This document shows positions 41,420 to 51,016 of a stretch of 64,000 bases of DNA, one piece after another. Position numbers and translations under genes: made by a program. This stretch comes from Onishia niordana (GTDB lineage Bacteria > Pseudomonadota > Gammaproteobacteria > Pseudomonadales > Halomonadaceae): positions 310,001 to 374,000 of the forward strand of contig NZ_SDSD01000002.1 in the NCBI RefSeq assembly GCF_004798965.1, in the 5' to 3' direction. The notes beneath the pieces are model-generated. The model saw only the letters and a list, made by a program, of their open reading frames with translations, was not told the DNA's origin and searched no databases. Position 1 is the stretch's first letter. Every line of letters begins with the position of its first letter.

Positions 41420-42151
41420 GGCGTCTTCGGTCTTGCGCGAATCACCCAGCATGGCGTCAAGCGTCGCCATCTCATCGGCGCCAAGCTCGCGCCATTGGCC
41501 GGATGACAAGCCGGCCAGATGAATATTCATCAGCCGCACGCGCTTGAGGTAGGTGACCTCATAGCCCAGGTACTCGGTCATGCGACGTATCTGGCGATTG
41601 AGCCCCTGGGTCAACACGATGGTGAAGCTGTTGGGCCCGGTCTGGCGGACCGGGCAGGGCTGGGTCATGGTGCCGAGTATCGGAATACCCGCGCCCATGC
41701 GCTCGATGAAGGCCTGATCGATCGGGCGATCGACCCGCACCTGATATTCCTTCTCGTGGGCGTTGCCGGCGCGCAGGATCTTGTTGACGATATCGCCGTC
41801 ATTGGTCAACAGGATCAGGCCCTGAGAGGGCTTGTCGAGCCGCCCGATGGGGAAGATACGCTCGGGATAATTGACCGCATCGACAATGTTGGTGGGGTCG
41901 GCGGGATCAGTGGTGCAGGTCACCCCGACCGGCTTGTTATAGAGCAGATAGACCGGCCGAGGCTTGGCCCGCAGCGGCTTGCCGCGCACCGTCACCCGGT
42001 CGGCATCGGTCACCCGCATGCCCATCTCGGCACGACGGCCATTGACCTTCACCGCCCCCTCTTCGATCAGCCGGTCGGCCTCGCGACGCGACACGATGCC
42101 GGTCTCGCTGATGAACTTGTTGAGGCGAATATCGCGTTGATCGAATGCCAT
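40937..42151 (-). CDS. rluF: 23S rRNA pseudouridine synthase RluF with long basic tail
   Basis: 404 residues. An S4 RNA-binding domain (about 8-65) is followed by the RsuA/RluF catalytic domain with catalytic Asp D106 in PIGRLDKPSQG and the conserved GLNRQIRRM. RluF modifies U2604 of 23S rRNA. The catalytic part ends near 240; residues about 245-404 are a Gly/Lys/Ser/Ala/Pro/Gln-rich repetitive tail (GKPGQ, SGQAK, GKQGG), longer than in the 290-residue E. coli protein. ATG 42151 matches the family start. RluB/RsuA are alternatives, but the motif spacing and SFTIVLTQGLNRQIRRM fit RluF. Confidence 0.88.
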   Translation of the reverse strand: MAFDQRDIRLNKFISETGIVSRREADRLIEEGAVKVNGRRAEMGMRVTDADRVTVRGKPLRAKPRPVYLLYNKPVGVTCTTDPADPTNIVDAVNYPERIFPIGRLDKPSQGLILLTNDGDIVNKILRAGNAHEKEYQVRVDRPIDQAFIERMGAGIPILGTMTQPCPVRQTGPNSFTIVLTQGLNRQIRRMTEYLGYEVTYLKRVRLMNIHLAGLSSGQWRELGADEMATLDAMLGDSRKTEDASLPKRKARTGTRGTGKPGGAKSGAGASGAGKSGAKRTAGAGPRKPGTAKPGQGKSSEGKPAAKPKRAIKQASGAGKPGQSNSGQAKPGQAKSGQAKPVKGRGGQGKPSQVVSGNGKPSGKGGQGKGSQGKQAGKQGGKQGGKPAGKGGGKPARHSPRGRS

Positions 42152-42301
42152 GGAGAAAACCGTGGGTAGCCGAGGCATGACGCGGCGCTCAAGGCGCATC
42201 TCGCGCCATCGCCGCTTCCTGCACGAATGAATGTCGGCCAATGGTAGCGCCCTGGGCCGCCCGCGCCCAGTGGCGGTGGGCTAGTACGCGCGATCATGGT
42301 T

Positions 42302-42309
42302 GCTATAAT
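42302..42309 (+). promoter_or_regulatory. Extended -10 promoter element before a LysR gene
   Basis: TGCTATAAT (42301-42309) is a perfect TATAAT with an upstream TGn extension. No good -35 is seen (CTAGTA at 42281). It is about 97 bp before the LysR start. Confidence 0.45.
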
Positions 42310-42405
42310 CGTAGCCGCCAGAGCCGCCGTCCTGTTCTTGATAGTTAATTCCGCAGGTAAACGTCCCGCTCGCCAGCAGGCTCCTCGACCCACCAGGCTT
42401 ATGTC

Positions 42406-43338
42406 ATGCCCCCTTCCCCTCGCTTGCCTACCGTCAAGCAGCTGCAGTGCTTCGTGGCCGTGGCCCAGGAGCTCAATTTCCGCCGCGCCGCCCAGCGCCT
42501 GAACATGTCCCAACCACCGCTGTCGAGACAGGTCCATGCACTGGAAACGCTGCTGCGCACCCGCCTGATCGATCGTGACACGCACCGGGTCGCCCTGACC
42601 GGCGCCGGCCAGGCCTTTCTGGTCGAGGCCGAGTGCCTGCTGAACCAGCTGGAGGCCGCTGTGGCCACCCGCCTCGCCCATCAGGAAGAGATCCGGGATA
42701 TCCGCATCGGCCTCACCAGCGTGCTCGACTTCAGCCAGTTCCCCGCCCTGCACAAGACACTGACCCAGGCGAGAAGCCACCAACAGGCGCGGCTGGAGCA
42801 TGACTACTCGAAACACCTGATCGAGCGCCTGGCCGCCTCGCAGATCGATCTGGCCGTCGTCGGGGAGTTCGAGCGGCTGCCGGCAGGGCTAGGCATCACC
42901 CATATCGCCACCGACCCGCTGGTCGTCGCGCTGCCGGCCCAGCATCCGGCCGCGATACACGACGTCATCGACCTGCCGGACATTGCCGACACCCCTCTCT
43001 ACTGGTTCCCGCGCCCGGATAACCCGGCCTTCTTCGATCGCTGCGAGGCGGTGTTCAGCGCCGTTGACTACCAACCACCGCGCCTGGCCGAGCCGGCGGA
43101 CCACATCACGCTGCTGGCCAGGATCGCCAACGGCGAGGGGCTTGCCCTGCTGCCCACCTCGATGCTCGCCGCAAGCCGCGTCGGCGTGGTGTATCGCGAA
43201 CTACCACCAACCCTGCAGCGCCGCCTGGCCATCGATATTCATCTGGTCTGGCGCGACGGTGAACAACGTCAGCGGGTGCGAGAGCTGATCGAGGCCTTGT
43301 CATGCCGGGTCGAGCATGCCCGCTATCGTGTCACCTGA
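42406..43338 (+). CDS. LysR-family transcriptional regulator
   Basis: 310 residues. Helix-turn-helix QLQCFVAVAQELNFRRAAQRLNMSQPPLSRQVHALE at the N terminus and a substrate-binding-like domain from about 90 with IRIGLTSVLDF and ITHIATDPLVVALP. The pattern is like the BenM/CatM group that governs small carbon compounds. Divergent from rluF. It converges with an AKR gene 38 bp downstream. Target unknown. Confidence 0.9.
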   Translation: MPPSPRLPTVKQLQCFVAVAQELNFRRAAQRLNMSQPPLSRQVHALETLLRTRLIDRDTHRVALTGAGQAFLVEAECLLNQLEAAVATRLAHQEEIRDIRIGLTSVLDFSQFPALHKTLTQARSHQQARLEHDYSKHLIERLAASQIDLAVVGEFERLPAGLGITHIATDPLVVALPAQHPAAIHDVIDLPDIADTPLYWFPRPDNPAFFDRCEAVFSAVDYQPPRLAEPADHITLLARIANGEGLALLPTSMLAASRVGVVYRELPPTLQRRLAIDIHLVWRDGEQRQRVRELIEALSCRVEHARYRVT

Positions 43339-43376
43339 GCCAGGCCTGGTACCCGGGTCAGAGCCAGGGCCGACGA

Positions 43377-44408
<1,032 letters not shown>

Positions 44409-44469
44409 GCATTACCTCGTCCTGATGGAGTGTCGAGGCACAGCATGGCGCGAACGCGTCGGGGCGGGA

Positions 44470-44486
44470 ATTGCCGAATTGGCAAT
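44470..44486. promoter_or_regulatory. Short palindrome upstream of the AKR gene
   Basis: ATTGCC (44470-44475) and GGCAAT (44481-44486) form an inverted repeat with a 5-bp spacer, 62 bp before the AKR start. Possible operator; no factor identified. Confidence 0.3.
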
Positions 44487-44595
44487 ACCTTAAAAGCATC
44501 ACCATTGCCCCATCACCGCCGCCCATCAACCACATCTGGCTGGCATGCATGGCCAACCCTGGGTCTGATGCTCGCCAATCGTAAAGCGATGACGA

Positions 44596-45573
44596 TCAGC
44601 TCAACCGCTCTTCCCGGGGCGTCATGCCGAAATGGTTGCGATAAGCGGTGGAGAAGTGGGCACCGGAGGAGAAACCGGTCTGCAGGGCGATATCGCCCAC
44701 TGCGCGATCGCTCTCACGCAGCAGCTTGCGAGCCTCCTGCAGGCGCAGGTCCAGGTAATAGCGACTTGGCACCGTCTGCAGGTACTTCTTGTACAGCCGC
44801 TCGAGCTGACGCCGCGAGATGCCCAGGTGCTCGGCCAGCTCGTGGGTGGTCAGTGGCTCCTCGATATTGGCTTCCATCAGCGACACGGCATCGATCAGGC
44901 TCTGCGGGGCATGGCCGAGCCGTGAGCGCAACGGCACATGCTGGGGCTCGTCGGCCATGCGGATGCGCTCACAGACGAAATGCTCGGACACCTTCTCGGC
45001 CAGGCGCTGGCCGTGGTGCATGCCGATCAGGGTCATCACCATGTCCATGGCCGAGGTCCCGCCCCCACAGGTCAGCCGGTCACGGTCGATCTCGAAGAGC
45101 TGCGGGGAGAGGTTGATACGCGGATGGTCCTGCCCCACGACCTCGACCCGCTGCCAGGGCAGGGTCGCCCGGTAACCATCGAGCACCCCGGCCGTGGCCA
45201 GTACCTCGGCACCGCCGGCGATGCCGCCCAGCACCACGCCACGGCCCGCGAGGCGCTTGAGCCAGTCAACGAGGCTTGCCGGCAGCGCAGCCACCAGGGG
45301 ACTGGGGCCACAGACCAGCAGCAGATCAAGGTCCCGGTCGTCATCACCGGCACCCAGCGAGGGCGACAGCGACATCTCGGCGGCACTGGTCACTGCCCGG
45401 CCATCGAGGCTGAAGGCGACCGGCGCATAGAGTCGCCGGCCGGCCATCTGGCTGGCTACCGCCAGCGGCTCCAGCGCACAAGCCTGGGCCAGCAGCGAAA
45501 AACCGGGCAAAAGCAGCACCCCCACCTGGCGTGGCGGCGTGTGAGCCAAAGACTCGAGAAGTAGATCAGGCAT
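44596..45573 (-). CDS. GlxA-type AraC-family transcriptional regulator
   Basis: 325 residues. The N-terminal DJ-1/PfpI-like domain (about 15-185) lacks obvious catalytic use and normally senses ligands. The C-terminal AraC domain includes LIDAVSLMEANIEEPLTTHELAEHLGISRRQLERLYKKYL and AVGDIALQTGFSSGAHFSTAYRNHFGMTPREER. It belongs with the pseudomonad GbdR/ArgR/CdhR group that controls betaine, carnitine or arginine catabolism. A link to the ast operon 13 kb away is possible but unsupported by sequence. Confidence 0.9.
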   Translation of the reverse strand: MPDLLLESLAHTPPRQVGVLLLPGFSLLAQACALEPLAVASQMAGRRLYAPVAFSLDGRAVTSAAEMSLSPSLGAGDDDRDLDLLLVCGPSPLVAALPASLVDWLKRLAGRGVVLGGIAGGAEVLATAGVLDGYRATLPWQRVEVVGQDHPRINLSPQLFEIDRDRLTCGGGTSAMDMVMTLIGMHHGQRLAEKVSEHFVCERIRMADEPQHVPLRSRLGHAPQSLIDAVSLMEANIEEPLTTHELAEHLGISRRQLERLYKKYLQTVPSRYYLDLRLQEARKLLRESDRAVGDIALQTGFSSGAHFSTAYRNHFGMTPREERLS

Positions 45574-45676
45574 CGAGAGTCGCCATCATTCAGCTAGCGC
45601 GGGAAACACATCATAGGGCATCGACGCTGCGCCGACAGCTTCGCGGAGCGAGGATGAAACTCGCGGTGCCAGCATG

Positions 45677-45701
45677 AAAAACGCCCGACCTGGGACGGGC
45701 G
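45677..45701 (-). terminator. Rho-independent terminator of the small membrane protein gene
   Basis: On the minus strand a 6-bp stem CGCCCG/CGGGCG (45701-45696 with 45687-45682) is followed by five Ts (45681-45677). It lies about 70 bp past the stop of the 67-residue gene. Confidence 0.7.
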
Positions 45702-45772
45702 CCCGGAAGACAACGACCGCCAGAAGGCGGCCGTCAGAACAGATAGGGTACGACAAGTGGCGCCCTCGCCAC

Positions 45773-45976
45773 TCAGACTTTCAACAGCACGAAGGCCACG
45801 CCCGCCACCAACACCAGACCCACCACGACAGGCAGCATCCAGTGAAGGCCTTGGTCGGGCTCCCGAGCCTCGGGCTGATCGGCATCAGGCTCCGGGTCGT
45901 TGAAATCCTCGGGCTGGCTGACCTCCTTGAAATGCTGAAGCTCTTCCTCGGAATCCTTACTGGTTCGTGTATCCAT
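45773..45976 (-). CDS. Small single-pass membrane protein, unknown
   Basis: 67 residues. A charged, acidic N-terminal half (Glu, Asp, Gln-rich) is followed by one C-terminal membrane segment (WMLPVVVGLVLVAGVAFVLL). GGAGG lies 8 nt before ATG 45976, and a terminator follows, so it looks like a real single-gene unit. No family recognised. Confidence 0.7.
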   Translation of the reverse strand: MDTRTSKDSEEELQHFKEVSQPEDFNDPEPDADQPEAREPDQGLHWMLPVVVGLVLVAGVAFVLLKV

Positions 45977-46041
45977 CACGCACCTCCGCGATTGCTGAGT
46001 CATTGACAGCAGAGACCATCAAGTAGGGCGCCGACAGCCTC

Positions 46042-47241
46042 CTATAGGTTTACGACATCAAAATCGGCAACAGTATCCACATCGGCGTCATAGTCGACAT
46101 CGCGACGCTCGAAGCCGAACAGCTTGAGGAACTCATGCTTGTACCCAGCATAGTCGGTAATGTCGAAGAGATTCTCGGTGGTCACCTGTGGCCAAAGGTC
46201 CTGGCAGGCTTGCTGGACATCGTCGCGCAGCTCCCAGTCGTCCAGGCGCAGGCGTCCTGCGTCATCGGTGGCCGCCGGGGCGCCTGAATAGAGCGCCTCG
46301 CCATAGAGACGATTGAGCTGATCGATGGTGCCCTCGTGCAGGCCCTGTTCCTTCATCACCTTATAGACCATGGCGATGTAGAGCGGCATGACCGGGATGG
46401 CGGCGCTGGCCTGGGTCACCACGGACTTGAGCACGGCCACGTTGGCGCTGCCGTCGGTCGCCTTGAGCTTGGTATCGATGGCGTGAGCAGCTCGGTCCAG
46501 GTCTTCCTTGGCCTTGCCCAGCGCCCCGTGCCAGTAGATCGGCCAGGTGATCTCGGTGCCAATGTAGCTAAAGGCCACGCTCTTGGCACCCGGCGCCAGC
46601 ACACCCTCCTCGTCGAGGGCGTTCATCCACAGCTCCCAGTCCTCACCGCCCATCACGGTGATGGTGTCCTGGATTTCCTGCTCGTTGGCCGGTTCGACCT
46701 CGGCCTCGATGATGGCGTCCTTGTTGGTGTCGATGGCAGTGGCGCGGTAGGTCTCGCCTATTGGCTTGAGCACTGAGCGCTTCATCTCACCCGAGTCCGG
46801 CAGCTTGCGCACCGGGGATGCCAGTGAATAGACCACCAGGTCGACCTGCCCCATGTCCTGCTTGATCAGTTCGATGGCCTTGTCGCGGGCCTCATGGGAG
46901 AAGGCGTCGCCGTTGATCGACTTGCTGTACAGCCCTTCCTGCTTGGCGTACCTGTCGAAGGCCGCCGAGTTGTACCAGCCAGCGGTGCCGGGCTTTTTCT
47001 CGGTGCCGGGCTTCTCGAAGAATACCCCCAGGGTGTCGGCACCGTAGCCGAAGGCCGAGGTGATGCGGGCCGCCAAGCCATAGCCGCTGGATGCCCCGAT
47101 CACCAACACCTTCTTGGGTCCGCTCGCCTTGTCCAGACCACGCGCCTTGGTGGCTTCGATCTGCTCGAGAACGTTCTGCTGGCAGCCGACGGGGTGGGTG
47201 GTGGTGCAGATGAAACCGCGAACCTTGGGTTTGATGATCAC
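46042..47241 (-). CDS. fabV: Enoyl-[acyl-carrier-protein] reductase FabV
   Basis: 399 residues, the size of FabV. It starts [20 protein letters not shown] from GTG 47241 with GAGG upstream; longer in-frame starts disagree with the family. NADH-binding [12 protein letters not shown] is at 49-60 and the FabV-specific Tyr-X8-Lys active site is [10 protein letters not shown]. It reduces trans-2-enoyl-ACP in the last step of fatty acid elongation. FabV enzymes are known to be insensitive to triclosan. Monocistronic by position. Confidence 0.95.
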   Translation of the reverse strand: MIIKPKVRGFICTTTHPVGCQQNVLEQIEATKARGLDKASGPKKVLVIGASSGYGLAARITSAFGYGADTLGVFFEKPGTEKKPGTAGWYNSAAFDRYAKQEGLYSKSINGDAFSHEARDKAIELIKQDMGQVDLVVYSLASPVRKLPDSGEMKRSVLKPIGETYRATAIDTNKDAIIEAEVEPANEQEIQDTITVMGGEDWELWMNALDEEGVLAPGAKSVAFSYIGTEITWPIYWHGALGKAKEDLDRAAHAIDTKLKATDGSANVAVLKSVVTQASAAIPVMPLYIAMVYKVMKEQGLHEGTIDQLNRLYGEALYSGAPAATDDAGRLRLDDWELRDDVQQACQDLWPQVTTENLFDITDYAGYKHEFLKLFGFERRDVDYDADVDTVADFDVVNL

Positions 47242-47379
47242 AGGCAACCTCGACAGTCGGTAAAAAAGAAGTTTCAAAATGACAGTGGCGACATTCTAGC
47301 GGCTCGACGCGCGAGTGTCCGCCCCTTGAGTCGGCCGCGCCCATCACCGAAGATGCCTACCTCAACCTAGAGGATAGCC

Positions 47380-47775
47380 ATGGACACGCAAACCCTGGTC
47401 GACATGCGCGCCGAGCTATGGCTCGCCCTGGCCCCGCTGTGGCTCGAACGCGAGCCGCGCGAAAGCGACTACACCCGCATGGTCGAGGAAATCGAGCGCC
47501 ATGATCTGACACTTCAGGAGCTGGAGTGGATATTTCGCCTGGAACTGGCACCGGTGCTGGCGCGCCACCAACTGTCGGTGGCCGGCGAATGGCGTCGCTT
47601 CAACGACCGCCAGCTGGTGGCCCAACTGGTCGCCCACTATCAGCGGCTCAGCGGCTGGCGCAGGAAGATGTGGATGCTGTTCTCGGGGCTGACGACCATG
47701 ATGACCCGCCACCGCTGGAATGAGCTGATGATGCGCGTGATGGTGGAACGCGGCGAAGCCCCGAAGCAGTCGTGA
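47380..47775 (+). CDS. DUF7079 family protein
   Basis: 131 residues, helical, without signal or membrane segments. The family-like stretch LEWIFRLELAPVLARHQLSVAGEWRRF is clear, preceded by RAELWLALAPLWLEREPRESDY. No function is established for this family. GAGGATAGCC precedes ATG. Divergent from fabV, convergent with the glutathione peroxidase gene. Confidence 0.8.
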   Translation: MDTQTLVDMRAELWLALAPLWLEREPRESDYTRMVEEIERHDLTLQELEWIFRLELAPVLARHQLSVAGEWRRFNDRQLVAQLVAHYQRLSGWRRKMWMLFSGLTTMMTRHRWNELMMRVMVERGEAPKQS

Positions 47776-47863
47776 CCGATGCCGTCCCTTGTCGGCCCGG
47801 GCACTGGGTGCCGAGAGCATGGGCATGAGGGCATTGGCATGAGTGCTTCAGAAAGCGTGCGTT

Positions 47864-48358
47864 TCAGGCGGAAAAAGGCGCATCCAGCGCCGCTTCCAGG
47901 GCCTCACGAATCTCACGCTCCCCTTCCCGCGGCCCGAATCGGCGCAGTACCTGGCCCTCGCGGCCAACCAGAAACTTGGTGAAATTCCACTTAATGGCCG
48001 TGGTGCCAAGCACGCCCGGGGCCTGACGACGCAGCTCAACGAACAGCGGGTGGGTGCCCGGACCGTTGACCCGGACCTTCTGGAGCAGAGGAAAGGTTAC
48101 CCCAAACTCCTGCTCACCGAATTTGCAGAAAGCGGGGGCCGATTCCGGCGATTGACGAGCAAACTGATTGCAGGGAAAACCCAGCACCATGAACCCCCGG
48201 TCGCGATAGCGGCGATAGAGATTCTCGAGTTCCTTGAGCTGTGGGGTGAAACCGCAGCGGCTGGCGACGTTGACGACCAGCAGCACCTGTCCGCGCAAGG
48301 CGAGCAGGTTGAAGGGTTCGCCCGCGGCAGTCTGACAGTCGATGTCGTGGATATGCAT
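47864..48358 (-). CDS. Glutathione peroxidase family thiol peroxidase
   Basis: 164 residues. The peroxidatic Cys is in NVASRCGFTPQ (selenocysteine position in animals), with partners Gln in GFPCNQF and Trp/Asn in KWNFTKFLV. The resolving-type Cys in FCKFGEQEFGV suggests thioredoxin-dependent reduction of hydroperoxides, as in many bacterial members. Start at 48358 (MHIHDIDC) fits the family; the frame is open further upstream but unlike the family. Confidence 0.9.
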   Translation of the reverse strand: MHIHDIDCQTAAGEPFNLLALRGQVLLVVNVASRCGFTPQLKELENLYRRYRDRGFMVLGFPCNQFARQSPESAPAFCKFGEQEFGVTFPLLQKVRVNGPGTHPLFVELRRQAPGVLGTTAIKWNFTKFLVGREGQVLRRFGPREGEREIREALEAALDAPFSA

Positions 48359-48377
48359 GGCGAGCACCAGTCCGGCT

Positions 48378-48563
48378 TTAGTCTCCAAGATGCCATGTCT
48401 GTCGCCAACGCGCCAGCCTGCCGGCGCCTCCCAGACAGCGTCGCCGGATACTGAGAGACAGCCGCCGCCATTCGTGTCGGCGCACCTCAAGGCGTGTCCG
48501 CCAGCGGTCGCGCTCGTCGCCATCGAGAGGGGCATAGTAGAGCCGCTCGATGGCCGCGCTCAT
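48378..48563 (-). CDS. Possible small Arg/Trp-rich protein
   Basis: 61 residues, very basic (MSAAIERLYYAPLDGDERD then Arg-rich). It fits neatly between the NUDIX gene (30 bp gap) and the peroxidase gene (19 bp gap), all on the minus strand, and has AGGCGAG before ATG. No family recognised; it could be a chance frame. Confidence 0.35.
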   Translation of the reverse strand: MSAAIERLYYAPLDGDERDRWRTRLEVRRHEWRRLSLSIRRRCLGGAGRLARWRQTWHLGD

Positions 48564-48593
48564 CGACGCTCGCCTGGCGCGCCGAAAGCGGGT

Positions 48594-49133
48594 TCATGCC
48601 GCCTGCTCGAGCCAACCACCGGCATACAGCATGCCCAGCGCGCTGTGGGTGTCGGGTGTCGCGGTCTCAAGCGCCAGCGCCTCCTTGAGCGGCATCCAGC
48701 GCACCGAAGCGACTTCTTCAGGCTGCAGACAAAGCGGCCCGTCGTAATCGACCAGGTAGATGCTGCCATAGATGTGGTGACCATCCTTGTCATAACGGAA
48801 ATCACCACAGGAACGCAGCGGCTGACCGCGAATACCAAGCTCCTCGGCAAGCTCGCGACGCGCCGCCTGATGCACGGCCTCACCTGCCCCCACCACGCCG
48901 CCGGCGGCCAGGTCATCGTCCCCCGGGAAGACTTCCTTGGTCAGGGTGCGACGCTGTACGCAGATGTCGCCCTTGGCATTGCGCACCACGATATAGGTCG
49001 CCCGGTGCCAGAAATGGAAGCGCCGCATCATCGCCCGGGGCGCGCTGCCGCAAGGTCGGTTGCGGGCATCGACCAGCTGGATATGTTCATCGGCGATCAC
49101 CGGGGGCGGCAACGTGGAATCATTGGCAGTCAT
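48594..49133 (-). CDS. NUDIX hydrolase (YfcD-like)
   Basis: 179 residues. The Nudix box GGVVGAGEAVHQAARRELAEELGI is intact (GX5EX7REUXEEXGU). The N terminus IQLVDARNRPCGSAPRAMMRR and HRATYIVVRN resemble the YfcD/IDI-like subgroup. Substrate unknown; a nucleotide diphosphate derivative is usual. Divergent from the AidB-like gene. Confidence 0.88.
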   Translation of the reverse strand: MTANDSTLPPPVIADEHIQLVDARNRPCGSAPRAMMRRFHFWHRATYIVVRNAKGDICVQRRTLTKEVFPGDDDLAAGGVVGAGEAVHQAARRELAEELGIRGQPLRSCGDFRYDKDGHHIYGSIYLVDYDGPLCLQPEEVASVRWMPLKEALALETATPDTHSALGMLYAGGWLEQAA

Positions 49134-49291
49134 CGGGCTCTCCCTGTCGGATCAGTCTGTCAGACTAACCAGTCACCCGAGACAGGGCCAGCCTTGAGGC
49201 GTTTGACCGATCAGTGGGGGCTGACCATGCTCAGATGATGCCCGCCTCAAAACGTACCCGCTCCCTTCGGGGCACCGCCGGGAGACTCGCC

Positions 49292-50953
49292 ATGGCCGAT
49301 TTCGCACCCCGTGAACGCCTTGCCACTCATGACATCGTCAACCAGCCACCGGTGTCCAGCGACGAAGACTGGCTTAGCGACGACCTCCCGTTGCGAGAGG
49401 CACTTTCGCGCCAGGCGCCCGCCTGGGTACCACGACGCCTCGCCGCCCTCGGTCGCGCGGTGGGCAGCCAACGGCTTCAGGCACTCGGCGAGGCCGCCAA
49501 CCAGCATCCGCCACGCTTGCGGCTCTTCGACCGCCACGGACGACGCCTGGACGAGGTCGAGTATCATCCCGCCTATCATGCGCTGATGCATGAAGCCTTC
49601 GATCACGGATGGCATGCAGTGGCCTGGCAGGAAGAAGGCCGCGGCGGCCATCAGGCTCATGTGGCCGCGCTCTACCTGCTGACCCAGGCCGAACCCGGCA
49701 TCTGCTGTCCGCTGACCATGACCCACGCCGCCATGCCGGTGCTGCGCCAGAAAAAGCGGGTGATGGCCCATTGGGGGTCGCGGCTGCTGACCTGGGGCTA
49801 TGACCCGCGTGCCCATCCAAGCGATGACAAGACGGCGGTGACCCTGGGCATGGCGATGACCGAGAAACAGGGCGGCAGCGACGTGCGGGCCAACACCACC
49901 TACGCCGACGTGGCCGGCAGTGATCGCAACGAGGCTTGGCTGAGCGGCCACAAGTGGTTCTGCAGCGCGCCGATGTCGGATGCCTTCCTGACCCTGGCGC
50001 AAACGTCTGACGGCCTTGGCTGCTTTCTGGTGCCACGTTTCCAGCCCGACGGCAGTCGCAACCCGATCGAGATCCAGCGCTTGAAGGACAAGTGCGGCAA
50101 CCGCGCCAACGCCTCGGCCGAAATCGAGTACCGTCATGCCTGGGCACAACCCATCGGTGAGCCGGACCGTGGTATCGCCACCATTCTCGAGATGGTCCAG
50201 CAGACCCGTCTCGATGCTGCCGTGGCGCCGGTGGGCATGATGCGCCAGGCGCTGCGCGAAGCGTGGCGATACAGCAGCCATCGCCATGCCTTCGGCCGAC
50301 CGCTCGCCGAGCAGCCACTGATGCGCATGGTGATCGCTGATCTGGCGCTTGAGGTCGAGGCCGGGGTAGCCCTTGGCCTGCGAGCGGCCAGCGCCTTCGA
50401 CGGCGCCGCCAGTGGCCACGACCACGAACGCGCCCTGGCGCGCCTTCTGCCGACACTGGCCAAGTACTGGCACAACAAACGCGGCCCGGGCTTCATGGCC
50501 GAGGCCATGGAGTGCCTGGGCGGCATCGGCTATGTGGAGGAAACACCGCTTGCCAGGCTATATCGCGAAGCACCGGTGAATTCGATCTGGGAAGGGTCGG
50601 GCAACGTCATCTGCCTGGATGTCCTGCGGGTGATGGCGCGTCACCCGGAAAGCATCGAGGCACTGATGAGCGAGCTCAAGGCGGCACACGGTCAGCAGGC
50701 CGACTTCGACCGCGCACTGGCCGAACTCGAGCATGCATTGACGGCATCCGACGAGACGATGACCCTGCGCGCCCGCTGGCTGACACAGCACATGGCCCAG
50801 ACCCTGCAAGCGGCCCTTCTGCTGCGCCATGCCCCTACGGCGATAGCGGAGACATTCTGCCGTTCGCGACTTGGCCATGACCCGAGCCCCGCCTATGGGG
50901 TACTGCCGGCGGACGCGCCGCTTGCCACTATTCTTGAACGCATCACGCCATGA
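49292..50953 (+). CDS. aidB: AidB-like acyl-CoA dehydrogenase
   Basis: 553 residues, near the 541 of E. coli AidB. FAD-binding ACAD core with MAMTEKQGGSDVRANTTYA, GHKWFCSAPMSDAFLTLAQ, RLKDKCGNRANASAEIEY and REAPVNSIWEGSGNV. N- and C-terminal additions are typical of AidB, which in E. coli is part of the adaptive response to alkylation and binds DNA. GGGAG lies before ATG 49292. Monocistronic. Confidence 0.88.
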   Translation: MADFAPRERLATHDIVNQPPVSSDEDWLSDDLPLREALSRQAPAWVPRRLAALGRAVGSQRLQALGEAANQHPPRLRLFDRHGRRLDEVEYHPAYHALMHEAFDHGWHAVAWQEEGRGGHQAHVAALYLLTQAEPGICCPLTMTHAAMPVLRQKKRVMAHWGSRLLTWGYDPRAHPSDDKTAVTLGMAMTEKQGGSDVRANTTYADVAGSDRNEAWLSGHKWFCSAPMSDAFLTLAQTSDGLGCFLVPRFQPDGSRNPIEIQRLKDKCGNRANASAEIEYRHAWAQPIGEPDRGIATILEMVQQTRLDAAVAPVGMMRQALREAWRYSSHRHAFGRPLAEQPLMRMVIADLALEVEAGVALGLRAASAFDGAASGHDHERALARLLPTLAKYWHNKRGPGFMAEAMECLGGIGYVEETPLARLYREAPVNSIWEGSGNVICLDVLRVMARHPESIEALMSELKAAHGQQADFDRALAELEHALTASDETMTLRARWLTQHMAQTLQAALLLRHAPTAIAETFCRSRLGHDPSPAYGVLPADAPLATILERITP

Positions 50954-51016
50954 GCCGCGCCTGAAAGCGCCTGTGTGGTCATCAAACGGGGGAACGCGAG
51001 ATAAACGATACAGGGG

